A stretch of DNA of 52,265 nucleotides from Pirellulaceae bacterium. GTDB taxonomy: Bacteria > Planctomycetota > Planctomycetia > Pirellulales > Pirellulaceae. The stretch lies in assembly GCA_028280445.1 (NCBI GenBank), contig JANQLU010000128.1, positions 1 through 52,265 on the forward strand, in the 5' to 3' direction. The notes below the pieces were generated by a model. The model was not told the origin of the DNA, searched no databases, and worked only from the letters and a program-made list of their open reading frames with translations. Shown here in pieces: positions 24,442 through 33,261 of the stretch. Each line of letters starts with the position of its first letter. The first letter of the stretch is position 1. Both the position numbers and the translations under genes were made by a program.

Positions 24442-25329
24442 CTAGGAAACAGCAACCCGATTTTGGATTTTTGCGCCCATCAGCGTATTTTCCAGCAACA
24501 TCGTAACTGTCAGCGGGCCGACGCCACCCGGAACCGGTGTGAGCATTCCGGCGACTTGGGATACGGCGTCGAAATCAACATCGCCAACGAGTTTGCCGTC
24601 GAGACGATTGATACCGACATCGATGACAACCGCACCTGGTTTGACCATTTCCGCGGTGACAAAATTCGCTCGACCAATGGCAGCAATGAGAATATCCGCT
24701 TGTCGACAGACGCCAGCAAGATCTTGTGTGCGGCTGTGACAGACCGTGACGGTCGCATTGCCGGCTTTGATGTTGGGCAGACTTTTTTGCATCAACATCG
24801 AGGCGATCGGTTTTCCTACGATGTCGCTGCGGCCGATGACCACCGCCGATTTACCTGAACAGTCGACATCATGACGATCCAACAATTGGACGATGCCGTG
24901 AGGTGTGCAAGGCAAAAAACGCGGTCGCCCCTGGCTCAGCAAGCCAACGTTTTCGGGATGGAAAGCATCAACGTCTTTGAGCGGATCGATGGTATCCAGA
25001 ATAGCCTGTTCATCAATTTGATCCGGCAATGGAAGCTGAACCAGGATTCCATTGACGTCATCGTCACGGTTGAGTTCGTTGACCAGCGCCAACAGTTGGT
25101 CGTGGTCGATGTCGCCAGACAAGCGATGCAACTCACTGGCAATTCCCACACGTTCACAAGCGCGTTCTTTGTTACGAACGTAAACTTTACTGGCTGGATC
25201 GTCTCCTACCAGGACTGCCGCCAATTTAGGTTGTGGATTTCCGGCGGCGACGTGATCGGCGACGCGCTGTTTGATTTCGGATTGAATCAGTTTGGCAAGT
25301 GCTTTGCCATCCATCAGTTTTGCGGTCAA
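24442..25329 (-). CDS. folD: Bifunctional methylenetetrahydrofolate dehydrogenase/cyclohydrolase
   Basis: 295 residues from a TTG codon at 25329, which has GGAG seven bases upstream and gives MTAKLMDGKALAK, matching the usual FolD start better than the internal ATG at 25314. FolD interconverts methylene-, methenyl- and formyl-tetrahydrofolate with NADP. The family motifs are present: VGDDPASKVYVRNKERAC (catalytic Tyr and Lys), LPLPDQIDEQAILDTIDPLKDVD, GRSDIVGKP (NADP site) and the C-terminal TPVPGGVGPLTVTML. It is the second folate gene of the window, but not near thyA-folA. Confidence 0.95.
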   Translation of the reverse strand: MTAKLMDGKALAKLIQSEIKQRVADHVAAGNPQPKLAAVLVGDDPASKVYVRNKERACERVGIASELHRLSGDIDHDQLLALVNELNRDDDVNGILVQLPLPDQIDEQAILDTIDPLKDVDAFHPENVGLLSQGRPRFLPCTPHGIVQLLDRHDVDCSGKSAVVIGRSDIVGKPIASMLMQKSLPNIKAGNATVTVCHSRTQDLAGVCRQADILIAAIGRANFVTAEMVKPGAVVIDVGINRLDGKLVGDVDFDAVSQVAGMLTPVPGGVGPLTVTMLLENTLMGAKIQNRVAVS

Positions 25330-25375
25330 AACAAAACTCCGTAAGAAAATTGAGAACGTGACAAAATTACAAACG

Positions 25376-26026
25376 TTAGCCGTCAGACGATTTCTGCGGT
25401 GTATTTTCGCTGTTGTTATCTGCTTTTTTCTGTTGATCGCCTTTTTTGTTGGCGTCGTTTTTGGAATCGGCAGTTATGGGAGGTTTGTATGTTGTGGGAT
25501 CGAACGATGACTCAACGTTCGCACGCAGTTTTTGAATATCGGATTCCAATCGAGTTTCGTTTTCTTTATTGCTCAGAAACGGTCCGATAAATCGGTAGAT
25601 TCCCCGATAGTTCAAATGGACTTCGACTCGCAATTTTGTTTGAGTTGCCCCATTTTCCATCAACGAATAATCGCTGCTGACGCGAAACACCGAGCCAGTC
25701 GAAGCGACAACCAGACGTGAGTTTTCTTCGATCGTTTTGATTTCGTCGGTCAGTTCGATTTCCTGACCGTCTTTTTGGTAAGTGATTTTTGCCCGGCTGC
25801 CAGGCTGACTTTTTCCGTCGGACAACGGCTGTATTTTCACAACTCCTTCGGCCCATTGGGGAATCAGTGCTGGGTCGGTAATGTGCTTGAAGACTTCGGT
25901 GGTTGGGGCCTGGATGGTTGTTTCAACCCGATATTTTCGTGTTTTGCCGCCCAACCAGAACAAGATTCCAGCAGCCAGTGCCAGAATGATTCCCAAGTAC
26001 AGGGCAGCTTTCGAGATGGGCCGCAT
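25376..26026 (-). CDS. Membrane-anchored SRPBCC (START-like) protein
   Basis: 216 residues. An N-terminal TM helix (residues ~7-26) is followed by an SRPBCC/polyketide-cyclase-like domain: YRVETTIQAPTTEVFKHITD, PQWAEGVVKIQPLSD, GSRAKITYQKDGQEIELTDE, and a C-terminal helix NKENETRLESDIQKLRANVE. These domains bind hydrophobic ligands in a deep cavity. The last ~40 residues are disordered, polar and rich in Lys, Asn and Asp. It lies 46 bases upstream of folD on the same strand and may be co-transcribed; no functional link is evident. Confidence 0.82.
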   Translation of the reverse strand: MRPISKAALYLGIILALAAGILFWLGGKTRKYRVETTIQAPTTEVFKHITDPALIPQWAEGVVKIQPLSDGKSQPGSRAKITYQKDGQEIELTDEIKTIEENSRLVVASTGSVFRVSSDYSLMENGATQTKLRVEVHLNYRGIYRFIGPFLSNKENETRLESDIQKLRANVESSFDPTTYKPPITADSKNDANKKGDQQKKADNNSENTPQKSSDG

Positions 26027-26260
26027 GAATCTCTCGCATCATCAACGATTTAGATCTGACTCTCATTAAACGGGCCCAATACGATCGAGCCAGTTTCAAA
26101 TGTACCGAATCAAACTCATATATCAAGCTAAGTTCAAGCCAAGAACGCCACAGACTGGGCAAAATGCATGATGTTTGCGTTGTTGATTTTTCAAAATCGA
26201 TATTGCTGGAAAGGGGTAATTTTTGGAATCTTATGAAATTGTGAAACTCAAAGGGATGCC

Positions 26261-27394
26261 ATGAATTCCCAATCCCAATCAAAAACACGCCCAAAGATTT
26301 TTCGTGCATTGGGCGATCAGCAACCACCTGCCGAAATTCAAATCAATGATATCATTTTGGTCCATGTAAAAACGATCAAGCACGATTCGTGGGCCGCAAC
26401 CGCTCTCTATGAGAATTCAGAACGCGGTCGAAAGGTTGTTTGTAAGTTTAATCGCACTCAACCAATTGGGTTTTTTCCCATGCGCTGGTTGGGTTGGATG
26501 CTGGCACGTCGTGAAATCAAGATGTACCAGCGACTTGCAGATCTGCCAAACGTGGCAGAAGGATTTGCGACCGTCCATGTCGATGGGAAACTGGTCAGCC
26601 ATGCTGCAGCTCACGAATTTATCGAAGGACATCCGTTGAGATGGTTCGACAATGTCAACGATTCGTTTTTTGACAAACTTGAATCGACGCTTTGTGAACT
26701 CCATCGTCGTTCGATCGCTTATGTCGATATGAACAAATCTGAAAACGTGATTATCGACCGTAACGGTGATCCATGCCTGATCGATTTTCAAATCAGCGTA
26801 CGATTGCCGCGGTTGTGGCCGATCAGTTGGGTGTTGCGTTTGCTCCAACGTAGTGATTTGTATCACTGCGAGAAATTAAAACGACGATATCGTCCCGATC
26901 TCGTGTCAGTGCATTCAACCGGTAAACCTTGGTGGATTCGATTACATCGCAAAATCGCAGATCCTTTTCGGGCGGTGCGCCGAGGGCTGCTTGTTCGACT
27001 GGGCATTCGAAAAGGAATTGGCAAACCTCAGACAGAAGCGTTTATCGAAGAAGGATTGCGCGAAGGCGGAGACGTTACAGAAACGAATGTTCCCATCTTA
27101 CAATTACACGCGTTGCTCGTTGGAGCTGACTATTATCGTGCTTGTGGCGGATCGAACGAGCGGTATTCCGAACAATTGTTTCAAGATGTGGTTGGAGCTC
27201 CACAAGACAGTGAAGATCAAGCGTTGATTGCACATATGAAACGGGTGCCCGCGTTTTGCAAAGTCGTGGATTTGTTGCGTTATCGGCGAACGTTTGTTGA
27301 GAGTCAGCGATGGGCTCCCGATTGGATTGACGCGAAATTAAAACAGTTGCGAAACAAGATTGCGGCAAGACGATCGAATAATGCCGCAGCGTAG
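26261..27394 (+). CDS. Protein-kinase-like (LPS kinase/RIO-like) protein
   Basis: 377 residues with AAAGGGA before the ATG. The kinase fold can be traced: Lys in GRKVVCKFNRTQ (ATP-binding Lys), RREIKMYQRLADLPNV (helix C with Glu), a hinge near AAHEFIEGHPL, the catalytic loop LHRRSIAYVDMNKSENVII, where VDMNKSEN replaces HRDLKxxN, and LIDFQISV for DFG. This pattern resembles the LPS/RIO-like kinases (KdkA, InaA group). The C-terminal ~120 residues include another charged helical region. It may phosphorylate a lipid or sugar of the envelope. The stop codon TAG is supplied by the adjoining palindrome. Confidence 0.72.
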   Translation: MNSQSQSKTRPKIFRALGDQQPPAEIQINDIILVHVKTIKHDSWAATALYENSERGRKVVCKFNRTQPIGFFPMRWLGWMLARREIKMYQRLADLPNVAEGFATVHVDGKLVSHAAAHEFIEGHPLRWFDNVNDSFFDKLESTLCELHRRSIAYVDMNKSENVIIDRNGDPCLIDFQISVRLPRLWPISWVLRLLQRSDLYHCEKLKRRYRPDLVSVHSTGKPWWIRLHRKIADPFRAVRRGLLVRLGIRKGIGKPQTEAFIEEGLREGGDVTETNVPILQLHALLVGADYYRACGGSNERYSEQLFQDVVGAPQDSEDQALIAHMKRVPAFCKVVDLLRYRRTFVESQRWAPDWIDAKLKQLRNKIAARRSNNAAA

Positions 27395-27448
27395 GGCCAG
27401 TTCCTACCGGCCAATTAATTCAAAATGGCCGGTGGGAACCGGCCCTAC
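27391..27448. repeat. GTAGGGCCGGTTCCCACCGG palindrome, copy 3, supplies stop codon
   Basis: GTAGGGCCAGTTCCTACCGG, spacer, CCGGTGGGAACCGGCCCTAC. The second to fourth bases of its left arm are the TAG stop of the kinase-like gene. It ends seven bases before the terminator stem of the convergent VWA gene. Confidence 0.9.
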
Positions 27449-27455
27449 AAAAAAA

Positions 27456-27482
27456 GCCGCAGTTGAGAGAGAAAACTGCGGC
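27456..27482 (-). terminator. Intrinsic terminator of the VWA gene
   Basis: On the minus strand GCCGCAGTT, spacer, AACTGCGGC is followed by a run of seven T. It lies ~70 bases beyond the stop of the VWA gene at 27550. Confidence 0.85.
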
Positions 27483-27549
27483 ATCGGGGGATGGGGAGGT
27501 CCACCGTTCAAGTAGAGTAAGGGTTCTACTTTGAAAAATCAGAAGTGGT

Positions 27550-28767
27550 TTACTTTTTGTCTTGAGTTTGGAACCCTGACGCTTTCAGTTGTTTTTGAAC
27601 GGATTGGTAAAACGCGTCACCCAGTGTTTTGTCACCAGGCTTGGCAGTTTTGGACAATTGCTTTCGAACATGGGCATCGCGTTCGCGTTGCAGTTTTGCA
27701 AGTTGACTACGAATTTTATTGCGCTCGGTAACGATTTTATCGAGATATTGTTGTCGTTGTTGCATCGTCATTTTGCGCATGTTTTCCGGCAACTCATCGG
27801 CTTTGATTTTCTTCAAAATGTTTTTGTCTTCGGCGTAGGAATCGCACAGACAACGACCGACATTGCGGTAAACACTGCTGATCTTCGCTTTGTTGCGCTG
27901 GATCAGTTGAACATCATTTTCATTCTGAGCATTTAAATCTTGCCGAACCTGATTCGCCGAATATTTTCGTCGCTCAGACTCTTTGCCGTACCAGAGGTAT
28001 GTTTTGTTGAGCTTGGCATTGAGTTCGATGATGATTTTGTCTTGAGGACATTTGATATAGCGAATTTTGCGATCTTGGTTGATGTTCAGGAATTCGCCTT
28101 CGGCAATTTTTGCTCCATGTGCCCATTTACCGTTGATGCCAGCTTGTCGGTTGCCGCAGTGAATCGTGTTCACGATGATTCCGGCTTCGATCGCTTTTTT
28201 GCAAGCATCTTTGTAATGAACGGGACCTTGTGTAAACGGTTCGTTTCCACAGACAAAAATCGCTTTGTAACCATTGGTTTCTTTCGACCAGTCGAGTCGT
28301 TTAACTGCTTCGTGAATCACTTGGCCGCAATATTCGTCACCGCCGCTGGTTCGCAGTGAGAACAGCGCTTCGGAAACTTTGTCCAGATCGTCCGTCAGTC
28401 CGACCACTTGACGAATATAACCTTCGGATGCAGGCAACCGGGTGTTACCGTATTCAAATACAGAAACTCGAAGGATTGGAGTTTGTCCGCTTTTTTTCGC
28501 CTCGGCAAACTGTTGAACGATGTTCCACAGCTGGCTTTTCGCTTGCGAGATCAATCCGTCCATCGAGTTCGAGGTGTCGAGCAGAATCGCAACATCAACG
28601 GATGCTCGTTTTCCCGTAAAAGGTTTTTTGCCAGAGGGTTTGACTTTTTTGTCGTCATCTTCGACGCGAATTCGAATGTCGATTTTTTTAGTTTGCGGTA
28701 CAGCGAACGCCGTTGATGTGATCGCAATCGCTGTCATTAAAGTGGCGAATAAACATTTTCGCAACAT
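27550..28767 (-). CDS. Secreted von Willebrand factor A domain protein
   Basis: 405 residues from the ATG at 28767, which follows a strong GGAGG and opens with a signal peptide (MLRKCLFATLMTAIAITSTAFA). The VWA domain begins at about residue 50: DVAILLDTSNSMDGLI carries the MIDAS DTSNS motif, and AIFVCGNEPF and NTIHCGNRQAGI are core strands. The C-terminal ~170 residues are helical, with long charged stretches (MRKMTMQQRQQYLDKIVTE, ERNKIRSQLAKLQRERDAHV) that look like a coiled coil. It probably binds a metal-dependent protein partner in the periplasm or outside. No MoxR gene is beside it. Confidence 0.88.
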   Translation of the reverse strand: MLRKCLFATLMTAIAITSTAFAVPQTKKIDIRIRVEDDDKKVKPSGKKPFTGKRASVDVAILLDTSNSMDGLISQAKSQLWNIVQQFAEAKKSGQTPILRVSVFEYGNTRLPASEGYIRQVVGLTDDLDKVSEALFSLRTSGGDEYCGQVIHEAVKRLDWSKETNGYKAIFVCGNEPFTQGPVHYKDACKKAIEAGIIVNTIHCGNRQAGINGKWAHGAKIAEGEFLNINQDRKIRYIKCPQDKIIIELNAKLNKTYLWYGKESERRKYSANQVRQDLNAQNENDVQLIQRNKAKISSVYRNVGRCLCDSYAEDKNILKKIKADELPENMRKMTMQQRQQYLDKIVTERNKIRSQLAKLQRERDAHVRKQLSKTAKPGDKTLGDAFYQSVQKQLKASGFQTQDKK

Positions 28768-29023
28768 TTGTTGCCTCCAATACGTTGCAGATAGAAAAAA
28801 GGCTGGCATTTTTATGACGTTGGCCAAGTCAGCGTTGTTCCGGGATTTGCCCGAATCTTTTGTGGAATCGCTTTCAAATTGCTGGCACATTGTGCAAACA
28901 GGGGGAATTTGGGCATTTGCGTGGTAAAACACCACGGTCGATTCGTCTATGAATTCACCGAAGAATCTTGGAATGCGGCAATTGTGACGGTTTCATCATG
29001 AAAAAAGGGCCGAGTATTTTTAC

Positions 29024-29048
29024 CCGGCGGCTAGGCGCTAGCCGCTGG
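29024..29048. repeat. GC-rich hairpin CCGGCGGCTAG/CTAGCCGCTGG
   Basis: 11-base arms with one mismatch and a GCG loop. It lies just beyond the stop of the tuf fragment. It may be the old tuf terminator or a separate intergenic repeat. Confidence 0.6.
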
Positions 29049-29062
29049 TAAGAATTCAGTTT

Positions 29063-29170
29063 TTAGTCAATGACTCTGGTGACAACGTCAGAACCAACGG
29101 TCTTGCTACCTTCGTGGGGCGCGAAACGTGATCCTGTTTCACATGCAATGGGTGAGATAAAGTCGACCAT
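29063..29170 (-). pseudogene. tuf: C-terminal fragment of elongation factor Tu
   Basis: 35 codons on the minus strand from ATG 29170 to TAA 29063 read VDFISPIACETGSRFAPHEG then SKTVGSDVVTRVID. This aligns with the very end of EF-Tu (ELISPIAMEKGLRFAIREGG, RTVGSGVVTEIIE) at most positions, including the TVGSxVVT core. No further EF-Tu sequence is recognisable upstream; the adjoining bases run into a palindrome (29195-29284). The conserved Ile-Arg of FAIREGG is changed to Pro-His. It is a dead remnant of a duplicated or recombined tuf gene; a functional copy must exist elsewhere. Confidence 0.85.
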
Positions 29171-29194
29171 GTGCGAATAACTGTTGCGGTTTCA

Positions 29195-29284
29195 ATCACA
29201 ATCGCGAAACGTTAGTGAGGGGCCGCGTTTTACTGTGCGTTTGTATGGTTCTGGTCCCTCACTGTCGCTTCGCGCTTGTGATAA
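29195..29284. repeat. CTCGCTCACGCTTCG-type palindrome, diverged copy
   Basis: ATCACAATCGCGAAACGTTA...GGTCCCTCACTGTCGCTTCG, then CGCTTGTGAT. It abuts the tuf fragment and lies upstream of the DUF533-like gene. Together with the fragment and hairpin it fills most of 28768-29390. Confidence 0.85.
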
Positions 29285-29390
29285 AATGGCGGTGCAACGA
29301 GCCTGTTTTCATCCTCACCAAAATCGGTTCGATTTCGTTGCAACCATGAATCGATTTGGTCTCATTTCATCAAACCAAGGAGTCTCTAAC

Positions 29391-30167
29391 TTGGACGCTA
29401 TCAAAATTCTGAAAGGCCTGTTAGGCAACAAATTAACTTCACGCAGTGGCGGTGGTTTGGGCGGTCGAATTCTAAAAGAAATTTTAGGCCGCACGCGTCG
29501 ATTGCGATCGCAACCACAACCGCAAAAAACACAACATCGCGCCGACCAAGATTTCAGTGATCTCGGTGAAGATCTGTTTGGCAGCGTGCGCGATCGATAC
29601 CAAAGTCAATCGCCTGAACCCGAACGAATCACGCCGTCTATCGATTCACCAGCCAAGAGCGGGCTCGGCGATATGTTTCAACAGGCAGCCGAAGAACAGG
29701 TGCATCAACGATCATTCGGTAACGACGCCGCAGAAGGTGTTTCTGCAGCACGTGCCGAAGCTGAGTCAAGAGGAGCGTCTGCCAGTGCCTCGGCGTCATT
29801 CGATAGCCCAAGCCAACAAGACGAAGCGGTGTTGATGGTCCGCGCCATGATCAATGCGGCGAAAGCTGATGGGCAAATTGATTCCAGCGAGTACGACAGT
29901 TTGATCAAACAGTTGGGCGATGTTACACACGATGAAATTGAATTCTTGCGGCGCGAATTCGCCACACCCTTGAATGTTGCCGAGTTTGCTCGCACCGTAC
30001 CGAGTTCGCACTATCAGCAGATCTATGCCATTTCGGTAACTGCCATCGATTTGGATACCAATTCCGAGACGCGTTATCTCCACGAACTTGCGCAATGTTT
30101 CGAATTGTCACCACAAAAATGCAATGCCATTCATGATTATTTTAAGGCGCCGCGGATCTACGAATAA
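29391..30167 (+). CDS. DUF533/TerB-like protein
   Basis: 258 residues. I place the start at the TTG at 29391: AAGGAG lies eight bases upstream, and it gives MDAIKILKGLLG, the usual DUF533 N terminus. Longer frames run into a palindrome. Residues ~20-35 are a Gly-rich motif, then comes a long polar linker (to ~135), and a C-terminal helical domain with AMINAAKADGQIDSSEYDSL and LHELAQCFELSPQKCNAIHD. That is the TerB-like fold (DUF533, as in YebE) with a metal-binding-type DGxID acid. Function unknown; related proteins are linked to stress or tellurite resistance. Confidence 0.85.
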   Translation: MDAIKILKGLLGNKLTSRSGGGLGGRILKEILGRTRRLRSQPQPQKTQHRADQDFSDLGEDLFGSVRDRYQSQSPEPERITPSIDSPAKSGLGDMFQQAAEEQVHQRSFGNDAAEGVSAARAEAESRGASASASASFDSPSQQDEAVLMVRAMINAAKADGQIDSSEYDSLIKQLGDVTHDEIEFLRREFATPLNVAEFARTVPSSHYQQIYAISVTAIDLDTNSETRYLHELAQCFELSPQKCNAIHDYFKAPRIYE

Positions 30168-30236
30168 TCCTGTATTTTTACTCAGGAATCAACGACCGCG
30201 GACCGTTGATTCCTGATTTGCCGAGATTGAATTTCA

Positions 30237-30875
30237 ATGGAAAAAACAAAGCGGCAATTTCGATTGAGAACAATGTTGCTTTACACCGTCGGTGTTGCCA
30301 TGGCTTTTGCTATGTCGCAGACAGCTGGCTATTTCGTTGGGTTTCTTGTTGCTGGTTTAGTGGGATGTATCGTTTGGGCCTTATGTTTTGCAGGCGACAA
30401 ATCGGCAACCCTGCGTTTGTCCGTGATCGCGGTTTCGGCGACAGCGATCTGGTCGTTTTCGATTAAGTTGGTTTACCAAGACCAAATTTGTTTGAGATGC
30501 AGATCGGAGATCAAACAAGTTCGCGTGTTTTTATTGGGCATCGAAATATGGAAGGACCAATCTGAAGTCCCTTCGGTGTTTCAATCGGTGTTACACGACG
30601 TCGAGCACGGTTGCATCCATTCTTCAAAAAAAATCGATTACCGTTCGAGCGAGTACTCTGGTTTGTTCGTTGCCAGGTTCAGCCGGACCATGTCGGGATT
30701 GGAACGGATTGCGATCGAGCCCTATTCTCCTGAAATGCAGCGTTGCGTTCGTTTGGAATACGAAAGCAACCCGTCATTCTCTCAAGAGTTAAACGACTAT
30801 CTGGATCAGTCAGATCACGCTCAGTTTGGCAAACGATTACAACAGGCGCTCAAGACACATGGATCGGGAAATTGA
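30237..30875 (+). CDS. Small membrane protein, N-terminal planctomycete-type TM module
   Basis: 212 residues. It starts MEKTKRQFRLRTMLLYTVGV, an Arg-rich FRLRTMLL entry into a TM helix that recurs in planctomycete membrane proteins, followed by further TM helices to about residue 75. The remaining ~135 residues are soluble, with CLRC near residue 85 and single Cys residues later (HGCIHSS, QRCVRLE). No known domain. It is 69 bases after the DUF533-like gene on the same strand and might share its transcript. Confidence 0.7.
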   Translation: MEKTKRQFRLRTMLLYTVGVAMAFAMSQTAGYFVGFLVAGLVGCIVWALCFAGDKSATLRLSVIAVSATAIWSFSIKLVYQDQICLRCRSEIKQVRVFLLGIEIWKDQSEVPSVFQSVLHDVEHGCIHSSKKIDYRSSEYSGLFVARFSRTMSGLERIAIEPYSPEMQRCVRLEYESNPSFSQELNDYLDQSDHAQFGKRLQQALKTHGSGN

Positions 30876-30959
30876 GTTTCAATTCCGATTGTGTCGCTAA
30901 AGAATTCTCCGCATAATGCCACATCAGGCCGGTAGAAAAAAACAATATTTCGCAACGCA

Positions 30960-31865
30960 ATGATTGAATACAACAATAAAGTCTGGTTTCGGCACATTTT
31001 GTATTTTCACAAAACGGATACTTTCCGGGCTCTGCTCTGGGAGATGTTGATTGTTGCGATCTATTGCGGGGTTGTCGCGTCCATCGAGATTTATCTGTTG
31101 CGCGAATTGAGAAATTTGGATTCGTCGGAATCGGTTGCCAAGGCGCTCAAGAACACGACGATCATGCACTCCATTTTGGGATTTGTGCTTTCATTGTTGA
31201 TCGTGTTTCGTACCAACACGGCTTACGATCGTTGGTGGGAAGGCAGAAAATTATGGGGCGCGCTGGTTAACAATACTCGCAATCTGGCTGTCAAAATCAA
31301 CGCATTTTTACCGGCCAGTTGTCAGGCCGAACGGGAGTATTTTCGTGCGATGATCGGCAATTTTCCTTTTGCACTCAAAGAGCATTTGCGAGGCGCCGTC
31401 AAAATGGAAGAAATTGAGGATATCGAAGATTTCAAATCGAGTTGTGACGGCCGCCAACATATTCCCAATTTGATGATTCAATCGATGTATCGCAAAACGA
31501 AATCGTTGTATCAAGCAAACTCCATTTCCGGTGATGAATTGATCGTCATTGATAAAGAACTGAAATCGTTTTTCGACATCATGGGTGCGTGCGAGCGGAT
31601 CAAAAATACACCGATTCCATTTACGTACAACATCTTTCTCAAGAAATTCATTTTCTTTTACATCATCACGCTGCCAATCGGCTTCGTGGCCTATTTTGAG
31701 TACTGGGCCATCCCTATTTCCGTGTTTGTTTTTTATGTTCTGGTATCGTTGGAAATTATTGCCGAAGAAATTGAGATGCCGTTTGGCCTGGATGCCAATG
31801 ATCTACCAACGCAAAAATTGTCGGAGATGATACGCACCAATGTGAATGAGATTGTTGCGAATTAA
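30960..31865 (+). CDS. Bestrophin family membrane protein
   Basis: 301 residues. The family's hallmark regions are present: WFRHILYFHKTDTFRALLWE at the N terminus, then SILGFVLSLLIVFRTNTAYD RWWEG (FRTNTAYDRWWE is the diagnostic block) and the C-terminal IGFVAYFEYWAIPISVFVFY helices followed by EEIEMPFGLDANDLP. Bacterial bestrophins (UPF0187) form pentameric anion or cation channels in the inner membrane. It is followed after 22 bases by a palindrome. No partner gene. Confidence 0.94.
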   Translation: MIEYNNKVWFRHILYFHKTDTFRALLWEMLIVAIYCGVVASIEIYLLRELRNLDSSESVAKALKNTTIMHSILGFVLSLLIVFRTNTAYDRWWEGRKLWGALVNNTRNLAVKINAFLPASCQAEREYFRAMIGNFPFALKEHLRGAVKMEEIEDIEDFKSSCDGRQHIPNLMIQSMYRKTKSLYQANSISGDELIVIDKELKSFFDIMGACERIKNTPIPFTYNIFLKKFIFFYIITLPIGFVAYFEYWAIPISVFVFYVLVSLEIIAEEIEMPFGLDANDLPTQKLSEMIRTNVNEIVAN

Positions 31866-31887
31866 TGTCGAGGGTCGTTCAGGAATT

Positions 31888-31944
31888 GTAGGGCCGGTTC
31901 CCACCGGCCGTTTTATTGGATTGGCCGGTGGGAACCAGCCCTAC
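31888..31944. repeat. GTAGGGCCGGTTCCCACCGG palindrome, copy 4
   Basis: Left arm GTAGGGCCGGTTCCCACCGG, right arm CCGGTGGGAACCAGCCCTAC with one changed base. It lies just 3' of the bestrophin gene. Confidence 0.92.
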
Positions 31945-32094
31945 TGTTGCGATTTTTTGAGGCCAAAATCGAGGCAAAAAATAGCCCAAAAAAATATTAA
32001 AAAAATCTGTTTTTCAAGGACCAAACGTGTCTTTTCGGTCGAGCATAATCTCTTTCGAAACAAGGTTAAAAGATTTTTTAAAAGAGGTATGTTC

Positions 32095-33177
32095 ATGAAT
32101 TGGACCGCGAACGACATCAACAGCTTGCGTGCACAAGAAGCCAAAGATCTGGCCATTGAATTGCAGGAAAAACTCATGGCAAAAGAAAAAGAACCGATCA
32201 GTGCCGGTGAAGTTCAGCTGCGTGAGTTGGAGTATGAACTCAAGCTGAAAAATGCCGAAGCCGACGATGCTCGTAACCGTGAGCAGCATCAGGAGCGAAT
32301 CCGCGAGTTGGAATTGCAAATTGAAAAAGAAAAAAGCCGTCAAAAGGAAGCCGAAGATCGAACGGCCACGGTGCGACAGGAACAAGCCAAATTAGCCGAA
32401 GCGGTCGGTCAGGCCCAAGAGGCATTGAGCATCAAGTTGGAGAAGGCCACACGCGAGAACAATCTCAAGTTGGAGAAACTGGAACAAGACTATTCGGAGA
32501 AAACCGATACGCTCAAAAAAAACCAACAAGAACTGGAGGAACAACGCGCCAAGTTGCGAGAAGACATTGTCAATCTCGCTCAAATCAAGGCATCTGCCGA
32601 AGAAATTAAACGTCTGCGAGAGGAAATTGAATCACGATCATTGGCCAACGAGCGCCAACTTGCTCAATTAGATGAGCAGTTCAAGACGGTCGAGTTTGAA
32701 AAAACGCAGAAGATCAATCATGTCAAACGGCAGCAGGAAATTGAGGTTTCTGAACTGGAGACACAACACAAAAAAGATGTCATGCAGTCCAATCAGCAAG
32801 CCGCCAAGGACATTTTGATCAAAATCGGCATGATGCCTGTCAAAAAAGCCGATTGGGAAAAGATGAAAAAGGAACTGGACGAGCGAAAGACGCGTGACGA
32901 ACAAGAAAAGAATCAGTTGCGCGGCGAGGCTCGTGAAGAATTTCTCAAAGAATTTAATATCACTTCGCAAGATGCCGTTGATGTCACCGCTCTGTATTAT
33001 CAGAAGCAGGCGCTCAAAACGGAAGTTACCACCCTGCGAAACACTTCGGAAAAATTGGAGTCCGAGGTCAAACGAATGCGCGAACACATCGAGCATGAAC
33101 CAAGTCGAATCTCTGCAGCGGTCGAGGCGGCAAAGGTCAATGTTTCCAACAACATTGAACAAAGCGGTAAACGCTAG
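32095..33177 (+). CDS. Long coiled-coil protein
   Basis: 360 residues. The start at 32095 (MNWTANDINSLRAQEAKDLA) is chosen because AGAGG lies seven bases upstream; an ATG two codons earlier leaves no spacing. Almost the whole protein is charged heptad sequence (EQHQERIRELELQIEKEKSR, QAKLAEAVGQAQEALSIKLE, EEIKRLREEIESRSLANERQ), predicted as one extended coiled coil with a break at ~230-275. No signal or TM segment, so it is cytoplasmic. Function unknown; such proteins act as scaffolds or cytoskeletal rods. It ends 27 bases before a palindrome. Confidence 0.8.
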   Translation: MNWTANDINSLRAQEAKDLAIELQEKLMAKEKEPISAGEVQLRELEYELKLKNAEADDARNREQHQERIRELELQIEKEKSRQKEAEDRTATVRQEQAKLAEAVGQAQEALSIKLEKATRENNLKLEKLEQDYSEKTDTLKKNQQELEEQRAKLREDIVNLAQIKASAEEIKRLREEIESRSLANERQLAQLDEQFKTVEFEKTQKINHVKRQQEIEVSELETQHKKDVMQSNQQAAKDILIKIGMMPVKKADWEKMKKELDERKTRDEQEKNQLRGEAREEFLKEFNITSQDAVDVTALYYQKQALKTEVTTLRNTSEKLESEVKRMREHIEHEPSRISAAVEAAKVNVSNNIEQSGKR

Positions 33178-33204
33178 ATTCAATTCTATTGGTAGTGATT
33201 TTAA

Positions 33205-33261
33205 GTAAGGCCGGTTCCCACCGGCCATTTTGTTGGATCGGCCGGTGGGAACCGGCCCTAC
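33205..33261. repeat. GTAGGGCCGGTTCCCACCGG palindrome, copy 5, supplies marC stop codon
   Basis: GTAAGGCCGGTTCCCACCGG, spacer, CCGGTGGGAACCGGCCCTAC. The right end overlaps the last base of the MarC gene stop TAG, on the minus strand. Confidence 0.9.

Noticed and set aside
28768..29390. tRNA or other RNA gene near the tuf fragment
   Set aside because: No cloverleaf pattern or GTTCAA-type T-loop is seen; the structure is explained by the hairpin and palindrome.
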